From NCBI GenBank assembly GCA_019187365.1, contig JABARE010000015.1, forward strand, positions 1 to 64,000: a DNA stretch of 64,000 nt, given 5' to 3'. The notes under the pieces were generated by a model. It saw nothing but the letters and a program-made list of their open reading frames with translations. It had not been told where the DNA came from and searched no databases. Origin of the DNA: Saprospiraceae bacterium. GTDB lineage: Bacteria > Bacteroidota > Bacteroidia > Chitinophagales > Saprospiraceae. The position numbers and the translations under genes were made by a program. Of this stretch, positions 53,201-62,275 are shown piece after piece. Position 1 is the first letter of the stretch. Each line of letters opens with the position of its first letter.

Positions 53201-56200
53201 CTATATTTTGCTCACCCGCACGTATCGCTTTATTCCATTCCCTGCGTGAAGACAGATGGTGTAAAGTCCGGAAGGCAATTTTCCCAAATTGACTTCGATG
53301 ACTTCCGAACGTTTGTTAGCATCGACAATCAGCTCTGTACCTTGCACATCAATAACGGTAACGCGTTCGAATCGGCCAGATACTGCGATGTGCACCCAAT
53401 CGCGCACGGGGTTTGGGTATAGCCGGATGTTGTATGCTGATTCTACCTCTCCGGTACCCGTAATTGTGAGGTCGACCACAACCGAGCGCGTGTAAACACC
53501 ACAACCGCTGGTCACGGTCAGTTTGACGCGGTACACCTTTGCGGAGTCGTAGGTGTGCACGGGACTAAACTCATTCGATTTCGACCCGTCGCCAAATTCC
53601 CACAAATATTGTTCGCCGTTTACGCTCGTGTTGGTAAAAGCCACGGTGCGCCCGCTCACAATGGCGAATGAATAATTGATGCTCACCGGATTGGCCAATT
53701 CCAGCTCGCGAATGAGAATCGCATCCGTTCCCACGGCTGATTTGACGTGCATGTTGACCCGCTTTTTTCCCTGCTGGGTATACCGGACGCTATGCGGACC
53801 GGCACCACTGGAGAAACGCGGACTACCACCTGCGGCCGCATCCAGGTAAATGCGCGCGTCGGGGGCATCCGAAGAAGGCGTGAACAGGACTGGTTTGGTG
53901 TAACAGCCGGGGTTGGGAGTGATGTTCAGTCCCGCAGTGGAAGTTTGAGGGAGCTTCTCCCTGATTTCAAAATTGTTGATCAGTGTCCGGTGGTTATGGC
54001 CCCGGAAGATTTGCACTTCTACCACGACCCTGGAACCAATAAAGCCAGACAGGTCGTAGGCGAGCCAGTACCAGGAGGTGTCTGTTGGCGTCCATTGCTG
54101 GGTAAGCGTTGTTGCAACGGTTTTGATTTCTTCTGTACGGCCATTCAGCAGCAACTGCTGACGGTGAGACCGGTCGCAAACCTCCCGGACCACAATGCGC
54201 AGGCTGTCAGGGTACTGAGAATCTTCCAGTTGGTGATGGGCAAAATCCAGGTAGAGGTAGGGCTGAACAGCAGAGGCAAGGTCGGCAATGGGGGAAGTCA
54301 GCACAATGGGCTGGCCTCGAAAGACCGGATTGGGATTTTCAAACATCAGGGCATTGCCCATAACTGAATTTTTGTCGCGAACCCGGACGCTTTGCCAGAT
54401 GGAGTTGTCCAGCGGGTTGGAAATGAGCCAGTTTGAAGGAATGCCCGCTATGCTAAAAGGCTCTGTAAGCGGATAATAAGCCTGCACATCGGGGAGTTGA
54501 ACCAGTGCAAGATCCTGGACCAGGGTATCATTAAATGGGTTCTCGTCACCCATATGCTCAAGCCATGCGGTGAGCGTCGCCGATGTACGGTTGCGGAACA
54601 ACACCCCGCGCTCAAATCGCACCGTAACCGTATCGTAGGCATCAAGTCGATGGGTATAATGTTCGGAAACAAGACCGGTATCAGACAAGGCGTGAATCCT
54701 GAATCCCTCGACCGGGTTTGCGGTCCGGTTTACAACGAGAAAAGTAGGCGTAGCGGTTACTTCGGTACAGTTATAATAGCTTGAAGGGTTTTCAGGCCCA
54801 AAGTCAAGTCCAAGATCGGCGGTGAGATTGCAGCCCACGAGGGTGTCCGGAGTAAAAATGGCAACCTCCCGGCGGCTCAGCGCCCTGCCCTGCCATCCTG
54901 CCACCGAAAACCACTTGCGTTCGTTGGGGTTGCTGTTGGGCAACTCAAGGGAATTGCCGGCTACCGATCCAATGGAATCCATGTAACGGTTGCCCAATTG
55001 GTAAATCAAAAAGCTGTCTTTGCTTCCGGCCTGCCAGCTAAGTTCCAATGCCCCCGGGCAGTATTTGCTTACCTTAAAGCCCAATACTCCCGAAGTAATC
55101 GTAAACAAACCACTGGTTCGAACTTCATTGCCCTGGCTGATTTCGACCAGGCAGGAGTCTGATGAGATCCCGTTGGGCATGAGAAAATTTACCAACCTCG
55201 AACCCGCAGGTACGACACCCAGTGGGGTCCAGGTCCTTCCTGCATCGGAGGAAAGCCTCGCCGAGATGCTGTCGGTTCCATAAGCGGTTAAATGCACCTG
55301 GGCCAGTTCGGTAATGTTGAATTGCTCCCCGCCGACCGGATGGGTAAGGCGTAAGGATTCGTCTTCAAACTCAAACAGAACAAAGCATTCTACTTCGTTG
55401 GAAGGAAGGAATTTTCCGTCGATGGCCAGGTTATAATTACCCGGAGCCGGGTTGAACAGGCTGACTTGTTCAAAATTGTTGAGGGTATCGATGCCTGTTG
55501 ATGCACCAGCTGCCAGCGTCTGTGCATTCGGGCTCGGATTGAGCACCCAGGGTTGATGCGTTGTGCCCGATGGACTGGTCACCACCATATCGAGATCGTT
55601 GACGAGGGCTTTTGAACTCAGCAGGGAGGCCTCATGTTCCGGCCAGTAGATCATGATCTTCGCCAGTACCGTTCCCGGTGGTATGGCAAAGGGCAGATCG
55701 ATGCGTTCTCCATGCCGGACGACAAGCTTTTGGAATCGGCGATCCGCAAGCAAACGGTATGCGCGATAGGCGTCGACCACGCCACATCCAAACTGATAAT
55801 CTGGTCCGGGAGTACCGATGTCGGTGGCGGTGTTCATCACTGCTGCCTTAATGAGCGCCGATTCCGGGTTAACGCCCTGGTTAAATTGCTTGTAGGCCTG
55901 ATACAACAATGCACAAATGCCGGCAATTCCAGGAGCTGCAGCGGAAGTCCCGCCAAATACCAAAATGCCGTTGTCGGGCGCCGTGGATAACTGGTTCGTT
56001 CCCCTTGCAGAAATCTCCGGCTTCATCCTCCGGTCACGCGTCGGCCCTCGCGAGGAGCTGGTTTCCAGTGTACCGTCGATGCGCAGGTTGGCTACGGTAA
56101 AAGCATTTTTACCGATCTTATGCCCTCCGGTCACATTGCCCCATTGATTGCCTGCACCGTATCCGCAATCCTGGTTGTTGGAATTTCCAGCAGAAAATAC

Positions 56201-57232
56201 GTGCAACAAGGACCTGTTTTCAAAAAGTTGTTTGTCCACGACCTGCGCCTCGATGGTATACCCCGCATTACAACCGTTGCTGTATGAAGAATTGGTAATG
56301 ACTACACCTTGCTGCTGGTGGTAGTCGAGGGTATTGTCGAGAAAATCCGGCTGGTAGTTGATGACGAAAAGTTGTGAGCCAGGTGCCATGCCTGTCACCA
56401 CGGGATCGTAATTGCCCGCACCGGTAAGCACTCCGGATACCCCGTCGCCATGGGTACCGATGTCGTTGTAGGTGTCGTTGGTCAGCCTGCCCTGGAAGTC
56501 GATGTGAGGCCCTACCCAGCCATCGTCGCGAACCATCACACGTACTCCGGAACCGTCGAGTTGCAGCCCTTGCGCCGGATTTGACCCGATCATGTTGACC
56601 CGATGCAGTGCCCTGCCCTCGCGGTCTTCAGGTTCTCCCATTTCCGGCCTGCAACCGATGTATTTGACTCCTGGCAAGGCCGCAAGGGTTGCAAGTTGTG
56701 ATTCGCCAAGGCTGATGTAGGCCATATCAACCAGACCGGAACCGGGTGTGGTATAGGAGATCCGCAGGTCATCCAGCGTTTTCAGGCTAATTTCCATGGC
56801 CTCCCGGTCGTAAAACTGTACGGCGATCCGCAAGCGGTCTCCTTCGCGGCTGCAGTGACTGCCATAAAGCAGCTCATGGCTCATTTTGAATGGAGGGTCC
56901 AAGCGAAAACAACTTACAAGGCCTGATACCGGCAGGTCGGAGCGCAAATGCTTTGCCCGGATGGCACAGAGGTAATTTCGATCCGGTATGTATTCCAGGA
57001 TCTCGATGCCGGCAGTAGCCAGGTCGGCAACTTCCCGTTGACCCAGCAGGTGATCAAAGGCCAATAAACGGAAAGAGCGGTCTTCAAAGTCTGCAGCAGG
57101 GCGAAAGCTGGTCAGTGGTTCGCGTTCGGCTGCTGTAAAGTTCATGCCGTTGTGCCAGAATACCGCATTGGGCTCCTGGGCAATCAGGTAGAGAACATGG
57201 GTCAGAAAGAGTGCCGTAAAAAGGTATTTCAT
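53201..57232 (-). CDS. Secreted subtilisin-like protease (S8) with PKD and T9SS domains
   Basis: A signal peptide (FLTHVLYLIAQ) is followed by a prodomain-like region and a subtilase domain. The Asp is in RVMVRDDG near residue 236, the His in GTHGDGVSG near 261, the oxyanion Asn in FSAGNSNN near 350 and the Ser in FGGTSAAAPG near 430, so the triad is complete. Beta-rich domains follow, then a PKD-like domain (YLWEFGDGSKSNEFSPVHTY) and a T9SS type A tail (NIRLYPNPVRDWVHI). The 1343-residue product should act as an extracellular protease, possibly processing other surface proteins. The frame is open to 57307, but the ATG at 57232 starts the signal peptide. Confidence 0.93.
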   Translation of the reverse strand: MKYLFTALFLTHVLYLIAQEPNAVFWHNGMNFTAAEREPLTSFRPAADFEDRSFRLLAFDHLLGQREVADLATAGIEILEYIPDRNYLCAIRAKHLRSDLPVSGLVSCFRLDPPFKMSHELLYGSHCSREGDRLRIAVQFYDREAMEISLKTLDDLRISYTTPGSGLVDMAYISLGESQLATLAALPGVKYIGCRPEMGEPEDREGRALHRVNMIGSNPAQGLQLDGSGVRVMVRDDGWVGPHIDFQGRLTNDTYNDIGTHGDGVSGVLTGAGNYDPVVTGMAPGSQLFVINYQPDFLDNTLDYHQQQGVVITNSSYSNGCNAGYTIEAQVVDKQLFENRSLLHVFSAGNSNNQDCGYGAGNQWGNVTGGHKIGKNAFTVANLRIDGTLETSSSRGPTRDRRMKPEISARGTNQLSTAPDNGILVFGGTSAAAPGIAGICALLYQAYKQFNQGVNPESALIKAAVMNTATDIGTPGPDYQFGCGVVDAYRAYRLLADRRFQKLVVRHGERIDLPFAIPPGTVLAKIMIYWPEHEASLLSSKALVNDLDMVVTSPSGTTHQPWVLNPSPNAQTLAAGASTGIDTLNNFEQVSLFNPAPGNYNLAIDGKFLPSNEVECFVLFEFEDESLRLTHPVGGEQFNITELAQVHLTAYGTDSISARLSSDAGRTWTPLGVVPAGSRLVNFLMPNGISSDSCLVEISQGNEVRTSGLFTITSGVLGFKVSKYCPGALELSWQAGSKDSFLIYQLGNRYMDSIGSVAGNSLELPNSNPNERKWFSVAGWQGRALSRREVAIFTPDTLVGCNLTADLGLDFGPENPSSYYNCTEVTATPTFLVVNRTANPVEGFRIHALSDTGLVSEHYTHRLDAYDTVTVRFERGVLFRNRTSATLTAWLEHMGDENPFNDTLVQDLALVQLPDVQAYYPLTEPFSIAGIPSNWLISNPLDNSIWQSVRVRDKNSVMGNALMFENPNPVFRGQPIVLTSPIADLASAVQPYLYLDFAHHQLEDSQYPDSLRIVVREVCDRSHRQQLLLNGRTEEIKTVATTLTQQWTPTDTSWYWLAYDLSGFIGSRVVVEVQIFRGHNHRTLINNFEIREKLPQTSTAGLNITPNPGCYTKPVLFTPSSDAPDARIYLDAAAGGSPRFSSGAGPHSVRYTQQGKKRVNMHVKSAVGTDAILIRELELANPVSINYSFAIVSGRTVAFTNTSVNGEQYLWEFGDGSKSNEFSPVHTYDSAKVYRVKLTVTSGCGVYTRSVVVDLTITGTGEVESAYNIRLYPNPVRDWVHIAVSGRFERVTVIDVQGTELIVDANKRSEVIEVNLGKLPSGLYTICLHAGNGIKRYVRVSKI

Positions 57233-57399
57233 CGAGTTACAATGTGGTTGAAGAACGAAATTAATGCGAAAAGCGGACCGCTCCGGATAATTAACGCAAA
57301 AGCCCAAGATAGCTCACCCCTTCAAACCCTGGTGAATGAGCATCCCCGCAAACCATTGCTGAACCAATGGGTGCGACCGGCAATATATTGGGCCGTTGA

Positions 57400-57957
57400 T
57401 CAGCGGTGCCCAGGCTTCGCATCCGGCTCGTAATCGGCTTTCACGATGCTCATAAAGCGGAGACAGGAATAATTCATCAAAGCGGTTAGTTGTGGGTGGG
57501 GAACTACCAGGCGGTAGAAGTGATCCCTGCTAAAAACCACTTTGCCAAATCGCCTGATTTCGAGTGAATCGACGGGGGCAAATGTCTGTAGTAAAACCAT
57601 GGCGCTTCCGGGCGTCGACCCTATCCTTTCCAGTTCAGACTGAGTCATCCCCGAAGCAAGTTTTTCATGCGGCGCAATGGGCATGAGTTCCCGCAAGGGT
57701 GTTTCGTCGAGGGATTTGCGCTCCCATCGCTTGTCCCAGTTTCCGAGGTACTGGGTCTCCATGACGTATTCCTGAATGCGAAGCCCTTCCTTGAGCAGTG
57801 CGGCTTTGTCTTCGTCGGTGAGGAGGCGCTTGGCTTCAACGCGTCCGAATACATACCGTGCACAACTCTCTTCACTGAGCTGTGTCCATTGGGCAGGCTG
57901 CCGTGAACACAGGCTGAAGAACGAGATGAAGGCGACAAATAGAATAAGCTGTTTCAT
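57400..57957 (-). CDS. Secreted protein of unknown function in the exosortase operon
   Basis: The 185-residue product begins with a signal peptide (LILFVAFISFFSLCSRQPAQ), followed by a soluble, mixed-charge domain with no motif I recognise. A helical stretch (LTDEDKAALLKEGLRIQEYV) and a C-terminal RLVVPHPQLTALMNYSCLRF segment stand out. It overlaps the upstream membrane-protein gene by 4 bp and is the last gene of the exosortase unit, so a role in the same sorting process is likely but unproven. Confidence 0.75.
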   Translation of the reverse strand: MKQLILFVAFISFFSLCSRQPAQWTQLSEESCARYVFGRVEAKRLLTDEDKAALLKEGLRIQEYVMETQYLGNWDKRWERKSLDETPLRELMPIAPHEKLASGMTQSELERIGSTPGSAMVLLQTFAPVDSLEIRRFGKVVFSRDHFYRLVVPHPQLTALMNYSCLRFMSIVKADYEPDAKPGHR

Positions 57958-58610
57958 CGGCGGATCTCTTTGAAGATTTCATTAAATAGCTCCATAAAGC
58001 GGCTGTTGCGGAAGCCCAGGCCCAGCCAAAGCACAAAAGAAAAAGCAATGCTGAAACCCATACTCATCATGGAGACCAAACGGGAAACTAACGACTGTTC
58101 GCTTTCTGAAAGCGGGTAAATGCCAATACCGGATGACGCGATGTGGAAAGCCGCCAGCAGAATGCATTTTGTCAGAAGCAGGGTCAGCAAGATCAGTATG
58201 GCAAGGGTCCCGTATTTCAGGCGTTCTGCCATGCGCATCGGGCTGGCGACAAAGAGGGAAATCAGAAAGAAAAAAGGTACCGCAAAGAGCTGGAACAGGA
58301 AGATCTGGAAGGAGAAAGTGGAGGCGCGGTATTCGGAAAGACCTGCCTGCACTGCGCGCTCCTGCTCCGCGCGCAAGGTCGCCGGATTTCCATAGACAAG
58401 GTAGAAGGTGTTTGGGTCTGCCCTTCCGGAGGCGTCGAAGGCATCCTGAGTCTCAATGTGGGCATCAGAGAAAGCCCATTCGATGGTCTTAGCCGACAGC
58501 TCCCGAAAAGTGGTCAGGAACGGCTCGCGCACCGCTGGCAAAGCCAGCAGCAAGTTTGCAACCAGGTAAGTCGCCCCAAAGACAGCGAGAAATCGGTAGA
58601 TCGCAGGCAT
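57954..58610 (-). CDS. Exosortase-associated membrane protein
   Basis: The 218-residue protein has one N-terminal transmembrane helix (residues about 6-26), a periplasmic stretch of about 75 residues, then three further helices (about 103-125, 134-160 and 185-205). I do not recognise a catalytic motif. Exosortases of Bacteroidota are often encoded next to such dedicated membrane partners. It starts 1 bp after the exosortase stop and overlaps the following gene by 4 bp, so all three are co-expressed. Confidence 0.75.
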   Translation of the reverse strand: MPAIYRFLAVFGATYLVANLLLALPAVREPFLTTFRELSAKTIEWAFSDAHIETQDAFDASGRADPNTFYLVYGNPATLRAEQERAVQAGLSEYRASTFSFQIFLFQLFAVPFFFLISLFVASPMRMAERLKYGTLAILILLTLLLTKCILLAAFHIASSGIGIYPLSESEQSLVSRLVSMMSMGFSIAFSFVLWLGLGFRNSRFMELFNEIFKEIRR

Positions 58611-58611
58611 A

Positions 58612-59190
58612 TCAGGATAAAAGCTTCGACCGGATGCGCGCTACCCAGAACAGCCACATGGAAATGGCGATCAATGTAAACAGAATGACCCCGCCGTGAA
58701 GGTGGAGGAATTCAAATCCTGCTTTCCAATATATTCCAGCGAGGTAAAGTCCGGCAATGCGAAACAGGTTGAGTATGGATAGGATGAGCACACCCGATAG
58801 CAATCCGCGGCATTTTTCCCGGGCCAATGCAAAGGGAAAAGCCATGACTGCACTCATATAAAGTGCAGTTGCTTCCAGTCCGTCACAGCCCCCTTTGATG
58901 CTCACCCGGAAATCGGGGCCGACGAGGTGGTCTCCAATGGCCTCGGTTTTGTGACCAATCAGGTGCAACATCGCATTGGCGAGCCTGGCCTGCAAGCCAA
59001 GCAAGCGTTCCATGATGAATTGCTCGTAGAGTGGAGAATAGTAAAAAGCATAGAAGAGGACCATGAGAGAAACAAAGCCAGCAAGAAAGCGAAAGATAGG
59101 GCTCTTCGACTGCCACCAGATGGCCAGGGCAGATTTACCCAACCCTTCCGGATCCTTAGGGTGTGTTCGCTTATCCTGAGGGCCCGTCAT
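58612..59190 (-). CDS. Exosortase/archaeosortase family transpeptidase-like protein
   Basis: The 192-residue multi-pass protein carries the exosortase catalytic set: Cys in KGGCDGLEATALYMSAV, Arg in LNLFRIAGLYLAG and His in FLHLHGGVILF, each at the edge of a membrane helix. Exosortases recognise short C-terminal signals (PEP-CTERM, IPTL-CTERM and others), cut them and attach or release the protein at the surface. The length is that of compact Bacteroidota forms rather than the 280-residue proteobacterial ones. The probable substrate gene lies just upstream (59525). It overlaps the small membrane-protein gene before it by 4 bp. Confidence 0.88.
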   Translation of the reverse strand: MTGPQDKRTHPKDPEGLGKSALAIWWQSKSPIFRFLAGFVSLMVLFYAFYYSPLYEQFIMERLLGLQARLANAMLHLIGHKTEAIGDHLVGPDFRVSIKGGCDGLEATALYMSAVMAFPFALAREKCRGLLSGVLILSILNLFRIAGLYLAGIYWKAGFEFLHLHGGVILFTLIAISMWLFWVARIRSKLLS

Positions 59191-59378
59191 CGCTGATTGA
59201 GCAGGAGCAACACGTGGATAAAATAAGCCAGTATAGGAACGGTTACGATCATGCAGACGATGTCGGCCGTTGTAAATTCCTTCCAGATCAGGTAAATGGC
59301 GACCCAGCCGAGTACGGCCAGCAGACAGGACACTACGAATGCCTTGTCGTATACGGGGCGGTTAAAGGGAAAGTGCAT
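59187..59378 (-). CDS. Small two-helix membrane protein
   Basis: The 63-residue product has two hydrophobic helices (FVVSCLLAVLGWVAIYLIW and IVCMIVTVPILAYFIHVLLL) joined by a short acidic loop. A GTG one codon upstream is also possible. It overlaps the exosortase gene by 4 bp and is first in that operon; its function is unknown. A coding role is supported by overlap, membrane pattern and lack of any other gene here. Confidence 0.65.
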   Translation of the reverse strand: MHFPFNRPVYDKAFVVSCLLAVLGWVAIYLIWKEFTTADIVCMIVTVPILAYFIHVLLLLNQR

Positions 59379-59472
59379 CACCGGATTACTGGATTTTGAC
59401 CGGCAAAGTTAAACGTAAATCCGGTTTGGAGCCTCCGGTTGGCTGCAGCGGATTGAGGTAGGGCATAAAATA

Positions 59473-59501
59473 GTAAGGGCAGCCCAATGGACTGCCCTTA
59501 C
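59473..59501 (-). terminator. Hairpin after the exosortase-substrate gene
   Basis: A perfect 10-bp stem, GTAAGGGCAG with CTGCCCTTAC around a 9-nt loop, lies 23 bp after the stop of the gene at 59525. The following minus-strand sequence (TATTTTATG) is only moderately T-rich, so termination may be partial and would lower exosortase expression relative to substrate. Confidence 0.55.
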
Positions 59502-59524
59502 AGGTATATTCAGTGTACGTCAGA

Positions 59525-60250
59525 CTATTCCTTTACGGAAGCTCTTTGCGCAAAGTTGTAGATGGCTACCGAAGCAAAGGTCAGAAGCACCAGTCCAAAG
59601 ATGAACAGGCCCCACTGGGTCATGGTTGGCACCGGAGTACCGCCAATGGTGATGAGTTTCTTACACTCAGCACCCAAACAGCCGATGGCAGCAGGATCAC
59701 CCTTGTCGTTGAAGATGTTCAGGTCGTAGGTATTTCTGGAACCATTGTTGTTGGCCAGGAACACCGTGAACGGAGAACACTCGGGGATGGTCAGGGAGTA
59801 CCTTACGTTGGTACCCATGCAAACTGCTCCCGGGGAACCCATGTTGATGGGAGGACCATAGCAGGGAGCTGCAGTAGGTGTCCAAAGAAGAATGGGTCCC
59901 GTTCCGGTGTATGCAAAGGAGATGTTGCAAGTAGCAGCCGTTTGGGCAGTCCAGCTGATCGTGATACACTGCGGCTGGAGCAGGGTATTTTTGAACTGGT
60001 AAGTTTCCCAGTAAGGGGCGAAGTAACCGGGGTTGGTGCAAGCACCGCCGGGGCAAGCCGATGCGCCTGTCGTCAGTGGCACGCCGGTCTGTCCGGTAAA
60101 AGCGCCTGACTTAAACGTATCGCAGGTGTATGCTGCAGGTTTTTGGCCGTTCATGCTGGTGCGGATGGGGAAGATCGAACCGCCCCCGCCGCCAGCGGCA
60201 AACAGCGTTCCTGCAGAGAAGAAGCAGAACAATATAGCTAACTTTTTCAT
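59525..60250 (-). CDS. Secreted protein with VPTM/IPTL-type exosortase sorting signal
   Basis: A signal peptide ends near GTLFAAG, followed by a glycine run and a Cys-rich domain of about 180 residues with CPGG, CYGPP, CMGTN and CLGAEC motifs. The C-terminus is a three-part signal: VPTMTQWGLF, a transmembrane helix (IFGLVLLTFASVAIYNF) and the basic tail AQRASVKE. This follows the IPTL-CTERM layout (IPTLxxWG, helix, Arg-rich end) with V and M in place of I and L. It lies 144 bp before the first gene of the exosortase operon, so it is the best candidate substrate. Its biological role is unknown. Confidence 0.85.
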   Translation of the reverse strand: MKKLAILFCFFSAGTLFAAGGGGGSIFPIRTSMNGQKPAAYTCDTFKSGAFTGQTGVPLTTGASACPGGACTNPGYFAPYWETYQFKNTLLQPQCITISWTAQTAATCNISFAYTGTGPILLWTPTAAPCYGPPINMGSPGAVCMGTNVRYSLTIPECSPFTVFLANNNGSRNTYDLNIFNDKGDPAAIGCLGAECKKLITIGGTPVPTMTQWGLFIFGLVLLTFASVAIYNFAQRASVKE

Positions 60251-60289
60251 GATTCAAATTTTAGAGAGTTGTTGAAATGGGATGTGTGA

Positions 60290-60673
60290 TCAGATGCGGC
60301 CTTTGTGGACCTCATTGAGGAAGAAGTTCAGTTCGGCAGCAGTAACCTGACCGGAAGCCTTTCTCGGAACCAGACCCTGATTTGCGGCGTCGATGTAAAT
60401 GATCATCTTCTGGTTGGGGATATCAAAAAAGAAAGACATACCCCTGCCAGCAGTTTTGGAGATGTACTTGTCAAAATACGTACTGGCTTCCTGAAAACTG
60501 GCAAAATTGAATCGGGAAATGTTTGCAACGTATTCAGAGGCGAGGTCCGTGCTGGCATCCAACACGATCAACCCGTCCGGTGCAACCGTTGCGGTTTTGC
60601 TGGCTTGCGCATTGACCATGCTGACCGAAAAGATCATACAGACAAAGGCAAACAATTTGATGAAATTATTCAT
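60290..60673 (-). CDS. Small secreted protein of unknown function
   Basis: The 127-residue product has a signal peptide (FVCMIFSVSMVNAQ) and a compact domain containing LVLD-like strands, FNFASFQEASTYFDKYISKT and FFFDIPNQKMIIYIDAANQG. I do not recognise the family. It ends 39 bp before the exosortase-substrate gene on the same strand and may be co-transcribed with it, so it could belong to the same surface system. Confidence 0.7.
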   Translation of the reverse strand: MNNFIKLFAFVCMIFSVSMVNAQASKTATVAPDGLIVLDASTDLASEYVANISRFNFASFQEASTYFDKYISKTAGRGMSFFFDIPNQKMIIYIDAANQGLVPRKASGQVTAAELNFFLNEVHKGRI

Positions 60674-61619
60674 GGTATTGGTTTAGAATATGTGAACAAA
60701 AATTGGTGAACACGAACCAATACAACCCGGGAAAGGACAATAGAGCAACCTTTGTGCACAGAGCACCATTCGCAGGATTGATTGGATAAAAAGCGACCTA
60801 ATGCTTTACCAAGTCAGACCCTGCATGCACGATCGATGGATAAGTCCTGGTTTAGCGCGGGCATACCATGCCCTTAGGCTGGTACAAAATTAGCAAGATT
60901 CCATAAGTCCACCCCCCACAAATAGGGTAATTTTTATATTAAAGAATTATATTATACATAAGACCGCTACCTACTCGGGGTAAATTTTTTCGCGCTCACC
61001 GCGAGGGGTCGATATAAACTAGGGCCTATCAGAAGGTTACAGCCTTTCAGTTGCACGTGCTTCGCGGAGGGGTCATGGCTGGGCCGCCCACTTTGGCTGC
61101 ATCAGACCGGCCTTGGGGTCAGCACGGCAAAAAGGCCATCACCCTATTATTGTTCCAGTGGATTGCGGTTCGTTTGCGATTGCGAACCAACTTTATCATT
61201 CCTCATGTTGGAAGGAAATGCCCTAAAATAAAAAAGTCAGCAAAACACGGGGTCTATGCTGACTCAGGAACTCGTTGTCAATTGGTTCCCTGGGGTTATC
61301 CGAGGTTTTTTTCGGGTTTTTTGTGGTCTTAAACGAAGAGGGTCTCCGGCAAGCTTTCGCCGGTCCTCTCTCCTTATCTTCGCTCCTAGTTCGTAGAAAA
61401 GGCTGTTGAGAACCTTTTCTACGACATTCAGAGCTAAAGTCTGTGACTTTTTGGGGTTAAAACATTGCCAAGGGTATTGCTTTCAAATAACCTAAATGGC
61501 TCTGCAAACATAAGTGTGGCACCATCGGTGAAAAAGGGTGTTTTTCCGGTATTTGAGGGGGTGTTTTTCCGGTGTGCGGCATTCACATTTTGTGCCGCAA
61601 AATCACAATACCCTCTATT
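60674..61619. other. 946-bp non-coding stretch with several hairpins
   Basis: No gene was recognised. Between about 61160 and 61455 there are at least five inverted repeats: GGTTCG/CGAACC near 61167, AGTCAGCA/TGCTGACT (61235-61264), CCGGC/GCCGG near 61350, a perfect 12-bp TCGTAGAAAAGG/CCTTTTCTACGA (61391-61424) and AAAGTC/GACTTT near 61440. The left part holds a TAATTTTG box on the minus strand (60885-60892), a possible promoter element for the gene at 60673. A structured RNA, long leader or decayed mobile element is possible. Confidence 0.45.
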
Positions 61620-62273
61620 TCAAATCTTTACGATCCCGTGTCGAATCGCATAGAGCACCAGCCCCACCCGGGACTTTGTACCGGTTTTGGCAAAAAGGGC
61701 CTCGCGATAGCCGTCGATGGTCTTAGGGCTTAGGTGCATTTCGTCGGCAATTTGCTTGTAGCTCAGGTCGGAGCAGCACAGCTCGAGGAATTCGATTTCG
61801 CGGTCTCGGATAGAAGCTACCACTTCCGGAGGAGCCTGCCGGGATTCCGTCTTAAAGGTATCGAGCATGACCCTGGCAACAAAATCGGAGTAATAGAAAC
61901 CCTTGGTCATCACGCATTCAATGGCGAAGAGCAACTCGTCTTCGTCGGCATCCTTCAAAAGGTATCCTTTGGCGCCACTCCTGAACATGCGAATGATGGA
62001 GAGCTCGTCGTCGTTCATGGTCAGGCAGAGAATGCGCACTGCTGGGAAATTTTTCTGAATCCAGGAGGCCGTCTCCACGCCACCCATCACAGGCATGTTG
62101 ATGTCGAGCAGCATCAGGTCAGGCAGTTCATCCCTGCCCGTGAGTTCATCGATAAATGCCTTCCCGTTGCGCGCAGTGAGGATCACTTCAAAACCCGGGT
62201 GCTGGCTGATCATGGAAGCAATGGCCTGAACCATCATGGTGTGGTCGTCGACGATGGCAATTTTTACCGGCAT
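61620..62273 (-). CDS. LuxR/NarL-family response regulator
   Basis: The 217-residue protein has a receiver domain starting VKIAIVDDHTMM, with the phospho-acceptor Asp in MLLDINMP and Lys in GYLLKDA. A C-terminal LuxR-type helix-turn-helix follows (LSYKQIADEMHLSPKTIDGYREALFAKTG). It is the output partner of the kinase whose gene ends at 62276. The ATG at 62273 is chosen; a GTG at 62279 would give a 4-bp overlap with the kinase stop. Target genes are not evident. Confidence 0.92.
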   Translation of the reverse strand: MPVKIAIVDDHTMMVQAIASMISQHPGFEVILTARNGKAFIDELTGRDELPDLMLLDINMPVMGGVETASWIQKNFPAVRILCLTMNDDELSIIRMFRSGAKGYLLKDADEDELLFAIECVMTKGFYYSDFVARVMLDTFKTESRQAPPEVVASIRDREIEFLELCCSDLSYKQIADEMHLSPKTIDGYREALFAKTGTKSRVGLVLYAIRHGIVKI

Positions 62274-62275
62274 GC

